A stretch of 64,000 nucleotides of DNA from Prunella strophiata (taxonomy: Eukaryota > Chordata > Aves > Passeriformes > Prunellidae), in assembly GCA_036583965.1 (NCBI GenBank), contig JAZBQD010000015.1, positions 25,704,310 through 25,768,309 on the forward strand, written 5' to 3'. The first letter of the stretch is position 1; each line of letters opens with the position of its first letter. The position numbers and the translations under genes were made by a program. A model generated the notes under the pieces. It was not told the DNA's origin and searched no databases. It saw nothing but the letters and a program-made list of their open reading frames with translations. Shown piece by piece: positions 1 through 12,523 of the stretch.

Positions 1-1175
1 CAGGTAATAAAAATTCAAGGGATTAAGGAAAGGAAAATAATACCTTTTCATGGACTTGGAAGGCTATTAAAATTACAGAAATACCTAATGTAGAAGAATG
101 ATGAAATGCTCAAGTTTTTCTGAAAAGTGGTAGTCGGTGATGAAGACTTTTCCTACAGTTTAAGCTGCAAAAGAGACTATCAAATATATATATATATATT
201 ATATATTTTTTTTTTTTTTTTTTTAAGAATTGAAAGAAAATAATGATTGATTGAATAGGCAGTTACCAGCCTTTTCAGGAAGCATTGCAAACTACAAATA
301 GTGCCCAGTCTGTCTTAGTAGCCTTTAATACTGCAGGAAATATATGAGATGTATAAAGTGAAGATAAGAAAAAACCCAGCTGTTTCCATTCAGTTCATAA
401 AGAGTAGGAGAAAGTTCTACCATCCTGAAGGTTTGTGTCTTGCCAGATCAATGCCATTTTTCAGCTGGGATAATAATGTAATATAGATTTTTGGCAAGAG
501 TCAAGCTTTTTCTTAATTTAAACATGTTTAATAATAACATTGAATTGTGCCTGAATGAACAAATATCAGGTCTGTACAGAAAACTTAAATCTGGTTACAC
601 CTTTTATCTCATGTGAAAGATGCTGTTATTTCATCCAGTCTCCTTATGAAGTACAGCAGTAGGCTATGTGGGATTGAAGAGGGTCAGTTCTCATTTCTGG
701 ATAGCATAGCAGAGCAGAGCATTGCAATTTGTTTCAGGTGACTTCCCATCTTGAAGAGGTTGTGATGCTTTAAAGTCCTGTCCCTGAGGATTCCAACTCT
801 AGTTGGTTTTCCAGTGAATGAACAAACTGGCCAAACCTTGACTTTTCATAGACCATATTCTCTGGAATTATTTGATTATTTTTGTAGCAATGAAAGAAAA
901 TAAAAACCCAATTTACTGAGTGAAAGAACAAACAAACTAAAGAACAAGCAAACAATAAAACCAAAACAAAATCCCCAACCTCAACGTTAGATTCCTAGAG
1001 ACAGTAAAGAAATAAAATTTGTAAAAAAATATTTGAAAGACTTCCAACTGAAGTCTATTCCTTATGTCTTTTGATTTTTTTTAATTACAAAAAAAATGAT
1101 ACCAGTAATTTCCATAATGGTATCTTGATGACATGATTTCATATGACCATGAATAATTGCTACTTTCTTCCTCAG
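1..1175 (+). other. MMP16: 3' end of the last MMP16 intron
   Basis: This stretch has no open frame continuous with the MMP16 exon that follows. It ends in a pyrimidine-rich tract and CAG (tactttcttcctcag, ending at 1175), a good 3' splice site. The intron is phase 1: the first base of a glycine codon is in the previous exon, which lies outside the window, and the remaining GC is at 1176-1177. A TA run passing into about 19 T residues lies near 184-224. No other feature was recognised. The intron reading is inferred from the exon at 1176. Confidence 0.8.
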
Positions 1176-1510
1176 GCTTCACATATTTCTACAAAGGAAA
1201 AGAGTACTGGAAATTCAATAACCAGATGCTCAGGGTGGAACCTGGCTATCCCAGATCCATCCTCAAGGATTTTATGGGTTGTGATGGACCAACAGACCGA
1301 GATAAAGATCGACACAGCCCTCAAGATGATGTTGACATTGTCATCAAACTGGACAACACAGCCAGCACTGTGAAAGCCATAGCCATCGTCATTCCCTGCA
1401 TCCTGGCCTTGTGCCTCCTTGTCTTGGTTTACACTGTGTTCCAGTTCAAAAGGAAAGGAACACCCCGCCACATACTGTACTGCAAACGCTCTATGCAAGA
1501 GTGGGTGTGA
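1176..1510 (+). CDS. MMP16: MMP16 (MT3-MMP) terminal coding exon
   Basis: This exon encodes the last ~110 residues of membrane-type matrix metalloproteinase 3, a zinc endopeptidase anchored in the plasma membrane that cleaves pericellular matrix and activates pro-MMP2. The catalytic domain lies in upstream exons outside the window. In order, the exon gives the last hemopexin blade (FTYFYKGKEYW, then GYPRSILKDF), the blade-closing Cys in DFMGC that pairs with the start of the hemopexin domain, an acidic linker (DDVDIVIKLDN), one transmembrane helix (about 1376-1444, IVIPCILALCLLVLVY), and a basic cytoplasmic tail ending QEWV and TGA at 1508-1510. The acceptor AG is at 1174-1175 and the exon starts in phase 1. 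The TM and tail appear identical to mammalian MMP16 as I remember it. The linker after DGPTDR is the most divergent part. MT1- and MT2-MMP tails differ, so MMP16 is the firm choice. The exon is intact. Confidence 0.97.
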
Positions 1511-2432
1511 TGTAGGGTTTTGGTTTTTTCTCTTTCCCTCCCAGGAGTTTGTGGTAACTTGAGATTCAACACAAGAGCTGTTATGCAGTTTCCTAGCTAG
1601 GAGCGGGCATCTGTCAGTCTGAAACAAAGCTGATCTTTAAAACCCAGGGGGTTGCCTGTCCTGCGCATGAGTGGCGAATTCGCTCAGCTGGGAAGCTTCC
1701 ATGATACACAGTATCTGCTGTTTCTTCAGTCCTTTGTCTTTCTTTGTCATTCAATTCTAGGCCTTCCCTCTGCACGCTCAATGCCCTATAAACTATCAGG
1801 ATTAACTAACGAAGAGGAATAAAAATATCTCCAATGTTTCTACATTTTTCCCTTAAGGCCTGTTCCCCTTCGAAGAATTTTTTGCTGAAAGTGAATTTTT
1901 TTAGAGAAACACAACAACCAACAATGGAACTTTCAGGAAAGTGAGAAGACCCAAAACAGCTTTGTCTCCAAAGAGGATTGCTTTCTGTCTGCTACGGATA
2001 AAGTCCTATACTCCTACTTCCAGTTTTGTCAGGTGGGAGACTCGGATGACACGCAGGACTTCAGACTGTTCGGACAGCCATTTTCCAACAAACAAGGGGC
2101 CAAAATATCTGCAATATAGTAACAGCCTTAATACATTCATTTTGTGTTTTTTACAGCTGCTCTGGGCTATGTCCTCAATGTTTTAAACTCATATTCAGTA
2201 CTATATTCAAGCAGAACCTTTTTATTGGTTGGTTTGATTTCTGGTTGGTTTTCCTACATTATCTTTCCCAAGCTGTACCAAGCCAACTACCCCAGGCCTT
2301 TTATAGGTCTGTCAGGAGCACTCATTCCAAAGAATGGTAAAAAACAGTGTGTCTCTGAAGTGGATTTCAATGAAGTAAAACAACAGACATGCTATTGAGA
2401 GACTTGACACTGGTATTATATTGGTGGTGTAA

Positions 2433-2913
2433 CCCTTTGAGAACTATTGCATCCAGTTTTCAGAGTCTGGTGGATATTAATCTTGGTCATCATTAAATTA
2501 CAGAATTGTGTTTGGGTAATACAGATTTCAAAAGAAAATCAGTTTTTTTGAAACAGATTTCTTGTGACTGCATTTTTAATTATTTGCATTATTGATAGAA
2601 AAACATTTGTAACGTGAAGAGGAAACAATATATATTTACCAGCTACTTTCTTGTTAAAGGAACCAAACGTATTTTAATAATTTCTACCACTTACCAAGAA
2701 TTTTTCTGAGCTGTCAACAATTTCATAGCTTAGCCTCTTATCTTTAGCATCTTGGATTTCTCTCTTGAGACTGTGTTGCATGACAATTCGACAATTTGCC
2801 TCTGCAGAGGTATAGTTACAGTTTCAAAAGAAAGCTAAGAAGATGACTCTGATAGTGCATGAGTATCCTCTGGTGTGTGACCCCTTTGCATGTTCACCAT
2901 AGTTCTCAAAGGG
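2433..2913. mobile_element. piggyBac-like non-autonomous element with 15-bp TIRs
   Basis: A perfect 15-bp inverted repeat, CCCTTTGAGAACTAT at 2433-2447 and its reverse complement at 2899-2913, bounds 481 bp. The right end is followed by TTAA (2914-2917); the left end is preceded by GTAA (2429-2432), so the match extends to 18 bp including TAA. TTAA duplication next to ends starting CCC is the hallmark of piggyBac-superfamily transposons. The interior has no ORF of note, so this would be a MITE. Alternatively it could be a conserved long-range RNA duplex in the MMP16 3' UTR that is not of transposon origin. The TIR is seen directly; the class is inference. Confidence 0.5.
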
Positions 2914-5565
2914 TTAAAATTTCTGGCCTTCAGTCAAACATGGTATCAACTGACAGAGCCAAGGGACCACCAAAACATTTTGTCATTCTGTGTAATTTGT
3001 GCTAACAGCAGTATTGTCATTTTCATGTGACCTGCAGAGCAGGTTTGTATCAATAATTTTTTCCTAGAGAAAAGTCAGCAACTGACAGACCTCTTTATTG
3101 ATTTTAGGAGCTGCTTCTTGCAGTGATAGGCTTTACAGTCACTGGGCTGTGAACTTATTAAAGATGGTCAGAATGATGCACCCCAAAAGTCAGACACCTG
3201 GTTTTTTATGAAAGCCAGGTTTTGAGGGGAGTAGCTTTTGCAACAATGAACAGCTTGCCTTGAACTTGATTATTGACCTGTTGACTGTCATTACCAAGTT
3301 AAACATTGTCTTCTGTGAACAGCTTCACTGTCTGAATTTCCTTAAAGTGTACTGTCCTATGTCTTTGACCTTTAACTTGCAAACTGGCACAAACTGAAGG
3401 GAATCTGGTGTTGCAAATGAACTTAGATGAGTTTCATTTCTTGAAAGGCCTGATCCAAAATTTGAGGAAAAAAAAATGAAGTGTTTTAGTAGGAGAGAAA
3501 TGACATAGACTAAAATATTTATGATAGGTCTGTAGAAAGGTATTTTGCTATGTATACATGCACACTCTAAAAATGAATTACAGCAGAAGTTAATTTTTAT
3601 TTAACTTGAATACAATTTTCAGTATAAAATTATTATTTCTACAAATATCTAGTTATTAATGAAAAGGTTATAGGAAAGTATTAAAATACTTGAAATGGCC
3701 AGTATGGGCTTTTACATAAAATGGGACTTTTATACTACAGTTCAACCAATTTCTTACTGGTTTCTTAATCCACATAACTGGATCACTTTTTAGAGAGTGT
3801 AGGTATATATGCATATATATTATGATTATTATTGTTTTGGTAATGGATAGCTTGACTGCCTTGAATTTATATTTATATTGAGCATAGCATGAAAAATAGT
3901 ATGCCTTTTTTCAATTACATGATTTTATATTGATTTGAGGACTTACAAACATATGTGGCATGCTATAAAGCATTGCAAACTTATTTCTTGGAGCATAAAC
4001 AGATATACATATGTATGGTTAACAAAAATGAAGATTAGAAAAAGATATAGTTTTACAACAAATATGCAATGCAGATGGCATTTTGGAGATGTTTTGTAGA
4101 AGTACTGCATACTGTAGGTTAGAAGCGCACCAGTATCAGCCCATAGCATTATTTAGTAAATCCAAGTAAGTTGTTGCTGAAAATATAGATTTATTGACAA
4201 TTCATTTGCACAGGATTTTTGCTGTGGATCAGCTCATTTGGTGAATTTGAAATTCTATGCTGTTTGTCATATGTACTAAGATGTGTGTTTGTATACTTAT
4301 AAAAGCACACAAACACACACATACATAGGCATGCACATTTTAATCCATTGAGAATTTTTTATTGTCAACAACAACTATAACTTATGTTCTGCTATAGACA
4401 GAACAAAATGATTGATGTTGCTGTTCCAATTTTTTTTCCCTTGGGTAGTTGGAGGAAAATACTAAGAGAACTACTTATTCTGTATTTGCTTTTCCTCTAC
4501 AGTAGGAGAACTTATTTTATATTTTTTTAAGTCAGAACAGCATCTCATCAGTTTTTTTAATTCACTTGAAAATTTCATTTCAGTTTTGAAATATCTTTCA
4601 TGGCAGCTTTAACTTTTTCTGCAACCGTTTCCCTGACAGTAATGAAGTGCTGAGCATGTTGACTGTTGTTCTTTGATAAGGTAACAAAAATATTTGTGTT
4701 TGGAGAATTTGACTGTAATTATGCAGGAAGGTGAGTGTGATAATTCTAGTGCTTGGTATATTGTACTTGGTAGTTACATGAATACATGATAAGTTGATCA
4801 TTGAATCTGTTTTATTTAAAAATGCATATATGCTATATACAGAGAGAGGGAGAAAAAAAATTATACTGGCATGTTTATGTCATGCAAAACAAGATTGTGT
4901 CAACATTTCTGTTACATTACTCATGTTTTCAGTAGGTTGCAATGCAGTCATAAAGGTTTGCTTTAAGTAAAAGATATAGGAGCATTTGTGTTCAATGTAA
5001 TTTCCAAATCCATATTGGCTAGTTTCAAATTATAGAATTTCAGAGTAAATTAATGATGTTGCCTGATATAATTTTGAACTCAAATTAGTAAAAGTTCTAG
5101 GACAATTTTTTTTTTTTTTTTTGAATAGTTGTTTCTCTACAAGGGCCTATAACTATTAGAATTAAGGAAAAGCAAATTGAAAATATTTTCAGGTCTGCAA
5201 TCTGGGTTCCTGCTCATGTGCCGTGACTTTTTTAATAAACATTTCCATATTGCTATTGTCATGATCTGTATTTTGGAACAATACAAAACTGAATAGTGTT
5301 GTGTTAATCAGCTACAGTCTATCAAGCTGACTACACAAGGTTGTGTATCTTCAGAGTTCTATGATCTGTATGATGCAGAAGGCCAGAGTAGATTATGGCA
5401 GTGTTTCCTTTGGCCTTTCAATATCTAAACCCATGAAAAGGTTATTGACTGTAGAAAAAAATAATTTTTATCAAAAAAAATTAAAAATATGTAACTGTAT
5501 ATTTACTGGATAGGCTGGGATGGAGAGACTCAAATGGCTCCAAAGGAGCCCTTTCAAGTCTCCTG

Positions 5566-5571
5566 AATAAA
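5566..5571 (+). promoter_or_regulatory. candidate alternative poly(A) signal in the MMP16 3' UTR
   Basis: There is an AATAAA hexamer at 5566-5571, with a T-rich stretch (ttctgttctttttcttcttt) some 30-55 bases downstream that could act as the downstream element. Use of this site would give a UTR of about 4.1 kb. Another AATAAA lies at 5234-5239. Such hexamers are common in AT-rich DNA. Confidence 0.2.
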
Positions 5572-8500
5572 TGTAATACATATTTTATATATTCTTATGA
5601 ACTTCTGTTCTTTTTCTTCTTTCCAAGTGGGAAAAGGGAGGGGAATAATTAAAGAAAAAGATTTTTTAAGGCTAATTTTGTGAATTAAAATAACTTAAGC
5701 TAATAGATCCAAACATACGGGGCAGACTTACACTTTTTCTCAGAAGCATACTTCACATCCCCAGTTGCTTGATCAAGACTCCTCTGCCATTAGCACTGTG
5801 GGTTAAGAACAGAGTGTAAGGCTTAATTTTTGAATTTTCAACTTTTTTGGGGCGGGTCTTACTTTACAATCTAAATGTCAGTTAAATGTAGCTTTTGGTA
5901 CCAAAATATATAGACTCTAATTCTAGCTTGTTGGTTAGAAAAAAATTGCATAGTCTAGGAAGTTGGTCTGCCTATTAGCAATGGAAGCACTACATTTATT
6001 TTATTTTATTATTTTTTTTGGCGATTGAACCATTTTTAGGACAAATCTTATAACACACGCATAGTAAACTGAACAGTGAATGTTCCAGGCACTGGATTTT
6101 TAAGAAAATAGAAATGGAAGCTACCATACCATTAGCAGCCTACTTTGGAAAGAACATGAGATGACTGGGTGGAGGAGCAAGGATATGACTGCAGGAGCTT
6201 GCTCTGTCCTGGCTCCCATATCTCCTTACAACAGAGCCTAAGTTTTGCCACCTATTGCCAAGGTGAAGGAAGCCATGCACCATGGCAGTGGGAGATGTGA
6301 AGTAGCCATTACAGAACAGTAGCTCCCAGTTTGCCTTTTGTTGCTGTCCAGAGAGACACCTCTGTTTCCAGAAGTATTAATAGATGACTGCAGGTCTATG
6401 AGCAAGGGAAATCATTGCTATCAACTGAGGAAACAAATGTCACTGGCCACTTAGGTGTCCAGCTATGCTGCAAATCAAATAATATTGTCTGGAAGCTGAG
6501 GAACAGATAACCTGTTATTCAATACAATGGTATATTTATGATACTCCAGCACTGTAATGTTAGGCATACTTCCTTAGCTCCCACTGCACAGACTGCAGAC
6601 AGAGTGGTTCTCATGAGATAAGACCATTTAAACATATGTCAGTTACAAAATCGGGTGTAAATGAACCATGTGCTCATAAAATTAATCTCTGATATATGCA
6701 TGTAATTAAATGAATTGTCTGCCACTAGTCTCATGAAAAATATGTGTGAGTCAAATCTGTCTAACCCATTTTTGTGGCTTGCCATCTGAGATGTCAGAGG
6801 CTGATGGAGAAAGACATTGTCATCAGTGCCATCAATGCTGAAAATATCTGGTAAACATCAAAAGCATACCATCACTTGTTGCAAACTGGCTCCATTTGAG
6901 GCTTGATTCTAAGGTAGCCTCTAATGTTAGGCAGCATAGATTTTGTATGATATGGGATTATTTGATATATGTATGTATGTAAGTAGGAATGCCCAGTAAT
7001 AATCAGAAGATCATATTTTGAGGGATCATCAGTTTGTGAGCACAGCAAGCATCTGTTCCTAAAATCAAAATGTATTTCAAGGAAGGATGTAGACAGCATT
7101 AAATACATGCATTATAAACAGGTCTTCTTTCCCAGTATACACAAGTTTTAGCATATAATCTAAAAATTATGGTCAATTAATTAACATTTGGAATTGCAGC
7201 TGCCCATTTTGTCTTTAAAAAAGGAACTTTCTCACTTTCTGTGAGGGGTGTCCATAAAGTATGTTGGCTTTGTGGAGATGGCCTTAAGTATTTCTCTGGT
7301 CTACCAACAGTATAGATGAAATAAATTTTAGATGCAGAGAAGACATAAATGAAGAAAGGCTTATGTAAACTAACATGTTAAAGACAGGTTTCTGTTCTTG
7401 GATATGTATGCAGCATAGTGCTACTTGCTGTCACAGTAAAACTTCATAAACAATAATCATTATACATGCCAGCCACTTATGATGTCATGAAGCTTTCCAG
7501 TCATACAGCTTAGTTTCTTCTGCTTCTGTAGAATACCATTGTCCATAGATTATTATTATTACAGCCACTACATAAACCAAGGTTTTCTGTTTAGTTAATA
7601 GTAATTTCTACCATATGAAATTGAATCATGTCCTTTTTATAACTACAACCTTAATCTTCTTGGAGCAGTATATCTTAATTCATAGCCTTTCATGATTATT
7701 TTTTCTTTCATTCTTACAGTAAAATATATACTGAATATTGTCTCCATCCTCAGGAATAATCCTGTTCATTCTGTGTCATGCATGTGTCTTGGATAACCCA
7801 TTTACTAATCCATCATTCCAGGAACTGGCTTTCTGGGAACTGGGATTAGTAACAGAATGCTGACATGAAATAACTTCCTAAAGTACCTGCTTAGTCCTTA
7901 ACAATATGACAATGGAGTTGGAAGAGTTTTTAGTGAAGTATTGTGTTACTTACATACTGGCAACAGAACAGTATAACTCTGCCAATCAGAAAATGTCCAT
8001 ATGGGTTCAGCACTTGCAGGGTTCTGTGTTGAGTCATAAAATAAGGTTTCCTAATTCATATTTCCATTCCTGATGTGTTGGTATTCAACACCCAGTTTAC
8101 ATACACATTCATAGCTTACATGGCTGTGCATAAATTCTTCTGCCTTGTTGAAGCCAAGAGTACTTAGTGTCAGCAGGTAATCCGTGTTAATAAGGTATAA
8201 GAAATTTGGTTCCCTTACTATCATTTTGCAACCTTGAAGAAGAGAAAATAGGTTTTACCATAGTATCACTTTTCCCATCACTTTCTGAAATTATGGTTTA
8301 TAATATTCTTTGTCAGTGTTTGAAATTAGATGATATTAAATAGATCTCAAAAGTACTGGTTTACAACTGATATATTGCAGGATAAATGCACAGCCTCATA
8401 TTTGGGCATACAATGATTCCAAAGAGAGAATTCCAAAGCATACTGTATATGCTTTGCTTGGCCATTGGCACAAAATTGCCAGTGCTCACATACTGGTCAC

Positions 8501-9917
8501 CTTCATATCTTATGGGAAGACTGTGTTGAAATCAACTCCAGGCAGTTTGTCTGCTTGGATATAAGTAGAATTATGTAGTTTAGGAAATGATACATGGGAT
8601 GACATACATTCAGAAGACATCTTCAGCAACTTACAGCACTGTTTTAAATGACTATGGCAACTACAATTCATACCTGCAAGGCATAGCTGCAGCTTAAATG
8701 TACATGTTTGTGTTTTACCTCATATGATAAAGTGCTATGAATTGTGGCCATGCATCACCAGGCAGATGAAAACAATCAAAAAGACCTTTCAGAATAGTCT
8801 TTGTCAATACTCACAGCTTATGGAAATAACTGACATCAATATACTCAATGAAATGTAACCTTGAATAGGAATCCAGAACTGAAGGAATGTGTGATGATGA
8901 AAATACTCTATTCCCAACTCTTACTCTACGTAATCAAATAGGTAAAGCACTGTCAAGTATATATATATATCTTTACTGTGTTTCCAAAACATGTAGATAT
9001 CACTTGTCAAATTACAGTACTGTCTTATTGTGTCTGGTTGAAAATCATTTTACAGGATAGATCAAGGTTCATGATCCTCCCTTTTCACCATACAAGACAC
9101 ACTACCACCTTCAGAGGAATGTGTAGTGATAATAGAGCTGGGATCACAGTGATGACAAAAACAGTTTTAAATTAACACCCTGTTGAAGTCGTCCTTAGAG
9201 CAAACTTAAACTGGTCATGAAATTTCTTTCCTCAACTTCTAGGACCCACAGGAAAACCAACTAGATCATTTGGTCAAAGCCTACAGACAGACACAAGAAA
9301 TGTACCATAAGAACATTTCCATTTTTGATTACCAAAAAGAAAATAGGAACTTATAAGTGCAAGTACAACACAAATTTATCAAAAAGAGATAGAGAAAAAG
9401 ATCACTAACACCACTAAAATGTCATGTAATCAACAATAAAAGAGAAGAGATATTACCAAAAAACTTGGTGATAGCTTGGAAATTATTATTGGCTTCCAAC
9501 AACAAAGATATCTGTTAGGCTGTAGAAAGTCCACTGAATTCTGTATTTGGAGTCATAACCCACCAGATAGCAGTCAGTCAAAAAGCTTCTCAATATAGTT
9601 GCTCTAAACCTGACTGCAAATATATATAGTAATATATAGAACATTATTTATCTGGTGCAATTGAAATCTTTTGAGATAGATTTAGTCAAACTAATATTAA
9701 CCTGATTCTCTGTGCAAAAACTGGTCACAGTGAAATGTCCTTCTGTTTGTTCTCGGAAATTAGATCCAAGATGATTTGAAGAACTCCACTGAATAAAATA
9801 GTGAAGGACAAGGAAGTCTTTAACATCTACTAGTCTGTATTACAGCCCTGTATCTTTATTTCCAGTCCTGAAGTATTTGATATGACAGAAATACTTTTAT
9901 GGCCATTGGATAGATCA

Positions 9918-9940
9918 TCTATTTCTATTTCTATTTCTAT
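9918..9940. repeat. short (TTTCTA)n microsatellite
   Basis: About four tandem copies of the hexamer TTTCTA, inside the putative MMP16 3' UTR. Confidence 0.8.
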
Positions 9941-10104
9941 ATGTAAATTCATAAATACAGTCAAACTTCTGATTCCCCTCCATCCCCTTTTCTCACTGCA
10001 CCTTGACATGTCTGCTGACTAATTGAGGCAATATTTCATTTTATATTCTCTTGGTAGGCAAGTGGGAAATTATCTGTTCATTATACAAATAAGCAAAAAC
10101 AATT

Positions 10105-10152
10105 TTGCTGTCTATATGTATGTACATGTATGTAAATACATATAGACAACAA
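10105..10152 (+). repeat. short inverted repeat (hairpin) in the MMP16 3' UTR
   Basis: The left arm 10105-10121 (TTGCTGTCTATATGTAT) is complementary to the right arm 10136-10152 with a single mismatch; the inner 12 bp match perfectly. The loop is 14 nt. In RNA this would be a 16-of-17-bp stem. It is rather short for a microRNA precursor, and the arms are TA-rich, so it may be chance or a local RNA structure. Confidence 0.6.
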
Positions 10153-12226
10153 GCAAGTACAACTTTTTACACTTTGTCACTAGGAACTGCAGCTTTTCGT
10201 GTCTACAATGAAGAGGTAGTACCTTCTCAAATCTCCTGTGAATATTTGAGGAACTTGATATATATCTTTCACTGAATCTTGTTCACTGTCCAGTACTACA
10301 ACACTGAGCTCTAACTTACAGCAGATTATTGAAGCCTTTGCCATCCATTGACATTGCCATCCTTAAGTCTTTTATGAAAAAGGCATGGTACAGCCAGGGC
10401 TGATCATCATGGATTCTTTATTTACATCTTGGAACTACTTGATTTGTCAGATGTACAATAGTGTAATAGCAGAGACCTACCATTTTTTACCATTTTTACC
10501 AGCTATTGCATACTATTTGTATGTATGGCTTATGACATCTCTGAAATGTGAGCAAACTAGAAAACTGCATTTCAACAGTCTGTGTTATTTTCACTGATTC
10601 CAGTTCTCATCTTTAACCTGTTCTCTTTCTCCTTTGCATTCTGATGCCTCTAATCTGTGTCATGGATATTCAGACAAGGATTTTATGGCTGGACTCCTTC
10701 CTCTACCATGAGTTAGTTCATACACATACATCAATTACATCAATTACCATACTGCTGCAGCATAATAGGCTAGCACTGTTGCATGGCAGAATGCTTTGTT
10801 ATTATGCACTGTTTTCCAATTGATCCTAATTTTTCACTATCATGTATAAAACACTCTCTCTGTCATCTGCTACTGAAGTCTTGATTCATTGCCCAGTTCA
10901 GACACAGCTTGCAGAGAAAGGTGCAGGTGTTTGACTTCTGAGGTTTGCTTTATGTTATAGGTGTTCCCATATGATCAGAAACTGTTTGAGGGATGCAGTA
11001 TCTTCTCCTTGCCAGTCCTTGTGGTAGTATTGTTAGCAGTTAAAGCATGTGCAGCTAGTTTTGTCAGTCTGTAGTCAACTAGAGTTTGGTATAGATATAT
11101 ACAAGAAGGGTACTTCGTTTTCCAAGCTTCATACACATCCTTGTTTCTCTTTATTAATAATATGCACCTTGCATTCTCTCCAGGTGCTGTATTCTTGAAT
11201 TGATCAGAACTTGATTTCTTCCTCAGTTCTGCTTGTTGAGTCTTATTTTAGCAGCTGATTCCATTTTCTATTGTTGACATTCCTTCATCCCTGTAATTCC
11301 AACAGAAATTGTTCTGGTTCCAATATGTTAGCTAGAAGCTACTACAATTCTGGTTCTGCCCACCCAGTGATTTGCTTATTTATCCTCCATGTCTGAGGAA
11401 GAGGAATTCAGCCTTTCATGCAGAGACAAGGGTGTTTGTGCAGTTGATAGGAAAGCTCTGAGAGTGGTTTTATGCATAACATGACCCTAAAACTCACATA
11501 TTGTTAAACATAAATCTTCAAGCTCTTTATCTTCAACCACCCAACAGTTGTTCATTTATTTTTCAAAGCCTGACAAATAAGTCAGAATATGGATGTGATG
11601 ATTTCTCTTGTGTGAAACAAATTTCTCATCTTTATTCCCTTTTCTCTGCATAGCTCATATTCATTTCATGCCCATGTTCCGCTTATTAGGATGTGTGTTA
11701 GTATCAAAATAACTGGAGCATTTATTTGCTTTCTGCAACTGAATTTCATTTTATTATTGTTATTTTATTTTATTTTATTGGCTCACACAGCATTCTATAC
11801 GGTAACCTTTTTATAACTGACATATGTTATTCCTTCAGGTAGCTTCTACTGACAAACACAAAGCTTGTTTGTGTGCAAATGCAAGGCTGACTAAATGGTG
11901 CTAAAGTGTATTATGACTGTCAGATATAATCAGGCAAAATTTTGTGGTGCTTAGACTGATTTTTTTCATTGATTTTATTGATCAATGCATTGAACAGTGT
12001 TTTATTATACACAAGTAGTCTTTTGTTAGTAAATCAAGACCTCATAGTGCATTGTTAAACTAAATGGGTTAATTAATCTATGTAACAGCTCACCAAGCTA
12101 ATCTCTTTAACTCCTTATACTGTTGTGTCATTAAAGGTCAAGGGGTCATGATAATAATCTCATTGCTGTAGACCATTAACATGACTGAACATTTTCAACA
12201 AAGTACTTATGTTTACAATGCTATAA

Positions 12227-12311
12227 CCCTTTGACTGCTGCGGCAACCTTTAACCATCGAACGTCACACGCTAGAATCATCATTATGGTTCTTGCCATGG
12301 CAATCAAAGAG
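12227..12311. mobile_element. compact 85-bp palindrome with CCCTTTGA-type ends (piggyBac-like MITE or conserved RNA hairpin)
   Basis: The left arm begins CCCTTTGACTGC (12227) and the right arm, read on the opposite strand from 12311, begins CTCTTTGATTGC. The arms stay alignable for roughly 30 bases: GGCAA at 12242-12246 opposite TTGCC at 12292-12296, then AACCAT opposite ATGGTT. TTAA (12312-12315) follows the right end, and ATAA (12223-12226) precedes the left end. The start shares CCCTTTGA with the element at 2433-2913, suggesting related piggyBac-type ends. It sits about 200 bases upstream of the poly(A) signal. The inverted repeat is seen directly; the transposon origin is inferred. Confidence 0.5.
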
Positions 12312-12517
12312 TTAAGGGCTGTGCAGTGATTTGTTTTATATTTATTAATTTATATTTATTTTTTGTTTTCATTTGAGAAGGGGGGAATTGGGGTGGGGCA
12401 GTTCTTGTCTGCTGTAAGTGTCTTAACCAAGGGAAGGGTTAAAATGGCTTTTTATACTATTGCATCTTATGTACTTACCATCGTTTCATTGTGTTGTAAT
12501 TAAAAAAAAAATCTGTC

Positions 12518-12523
12518 AATAAA
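12518..12523 (+). promoter_or_regulatory. MMP16: likely distal poly(A) signal of MMP16
   Basis: A canonical AATAAA (within gtcaataaataag) lies just after a run of A. It is followed at about 12548-12570 by ggcattgtggtttaattggt, a plausible GT-rich downstream element, so cleavage near 12,540 would fit. After this point the sequence changes to repeat-bearing intergenic DNA. Confidence 0.55.

Noticed and set aside
1..9. The window starts CAGGTAATA, like an exon/intron donor site.
   Set aside because: The MMP16 exon joining to 1176 should end in a codon's first base G after the ENG-type sequence, so a CAG end does not fit. Window starts are arbitrary and the match is short.
1172..1627. 151-codon minus-strand ORF opposite the MMP16 exon.
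   Set aside because: It is the antisense shadow of the conserved MMP16 coding exon, with no features of its own.
7243..7270. ggggtgtccataaagtatgt resembles a mariner-type terminal repeat.
   Set aside because: No matching inverted copy was found within the expected distance and there is no clear TA duplication pair.
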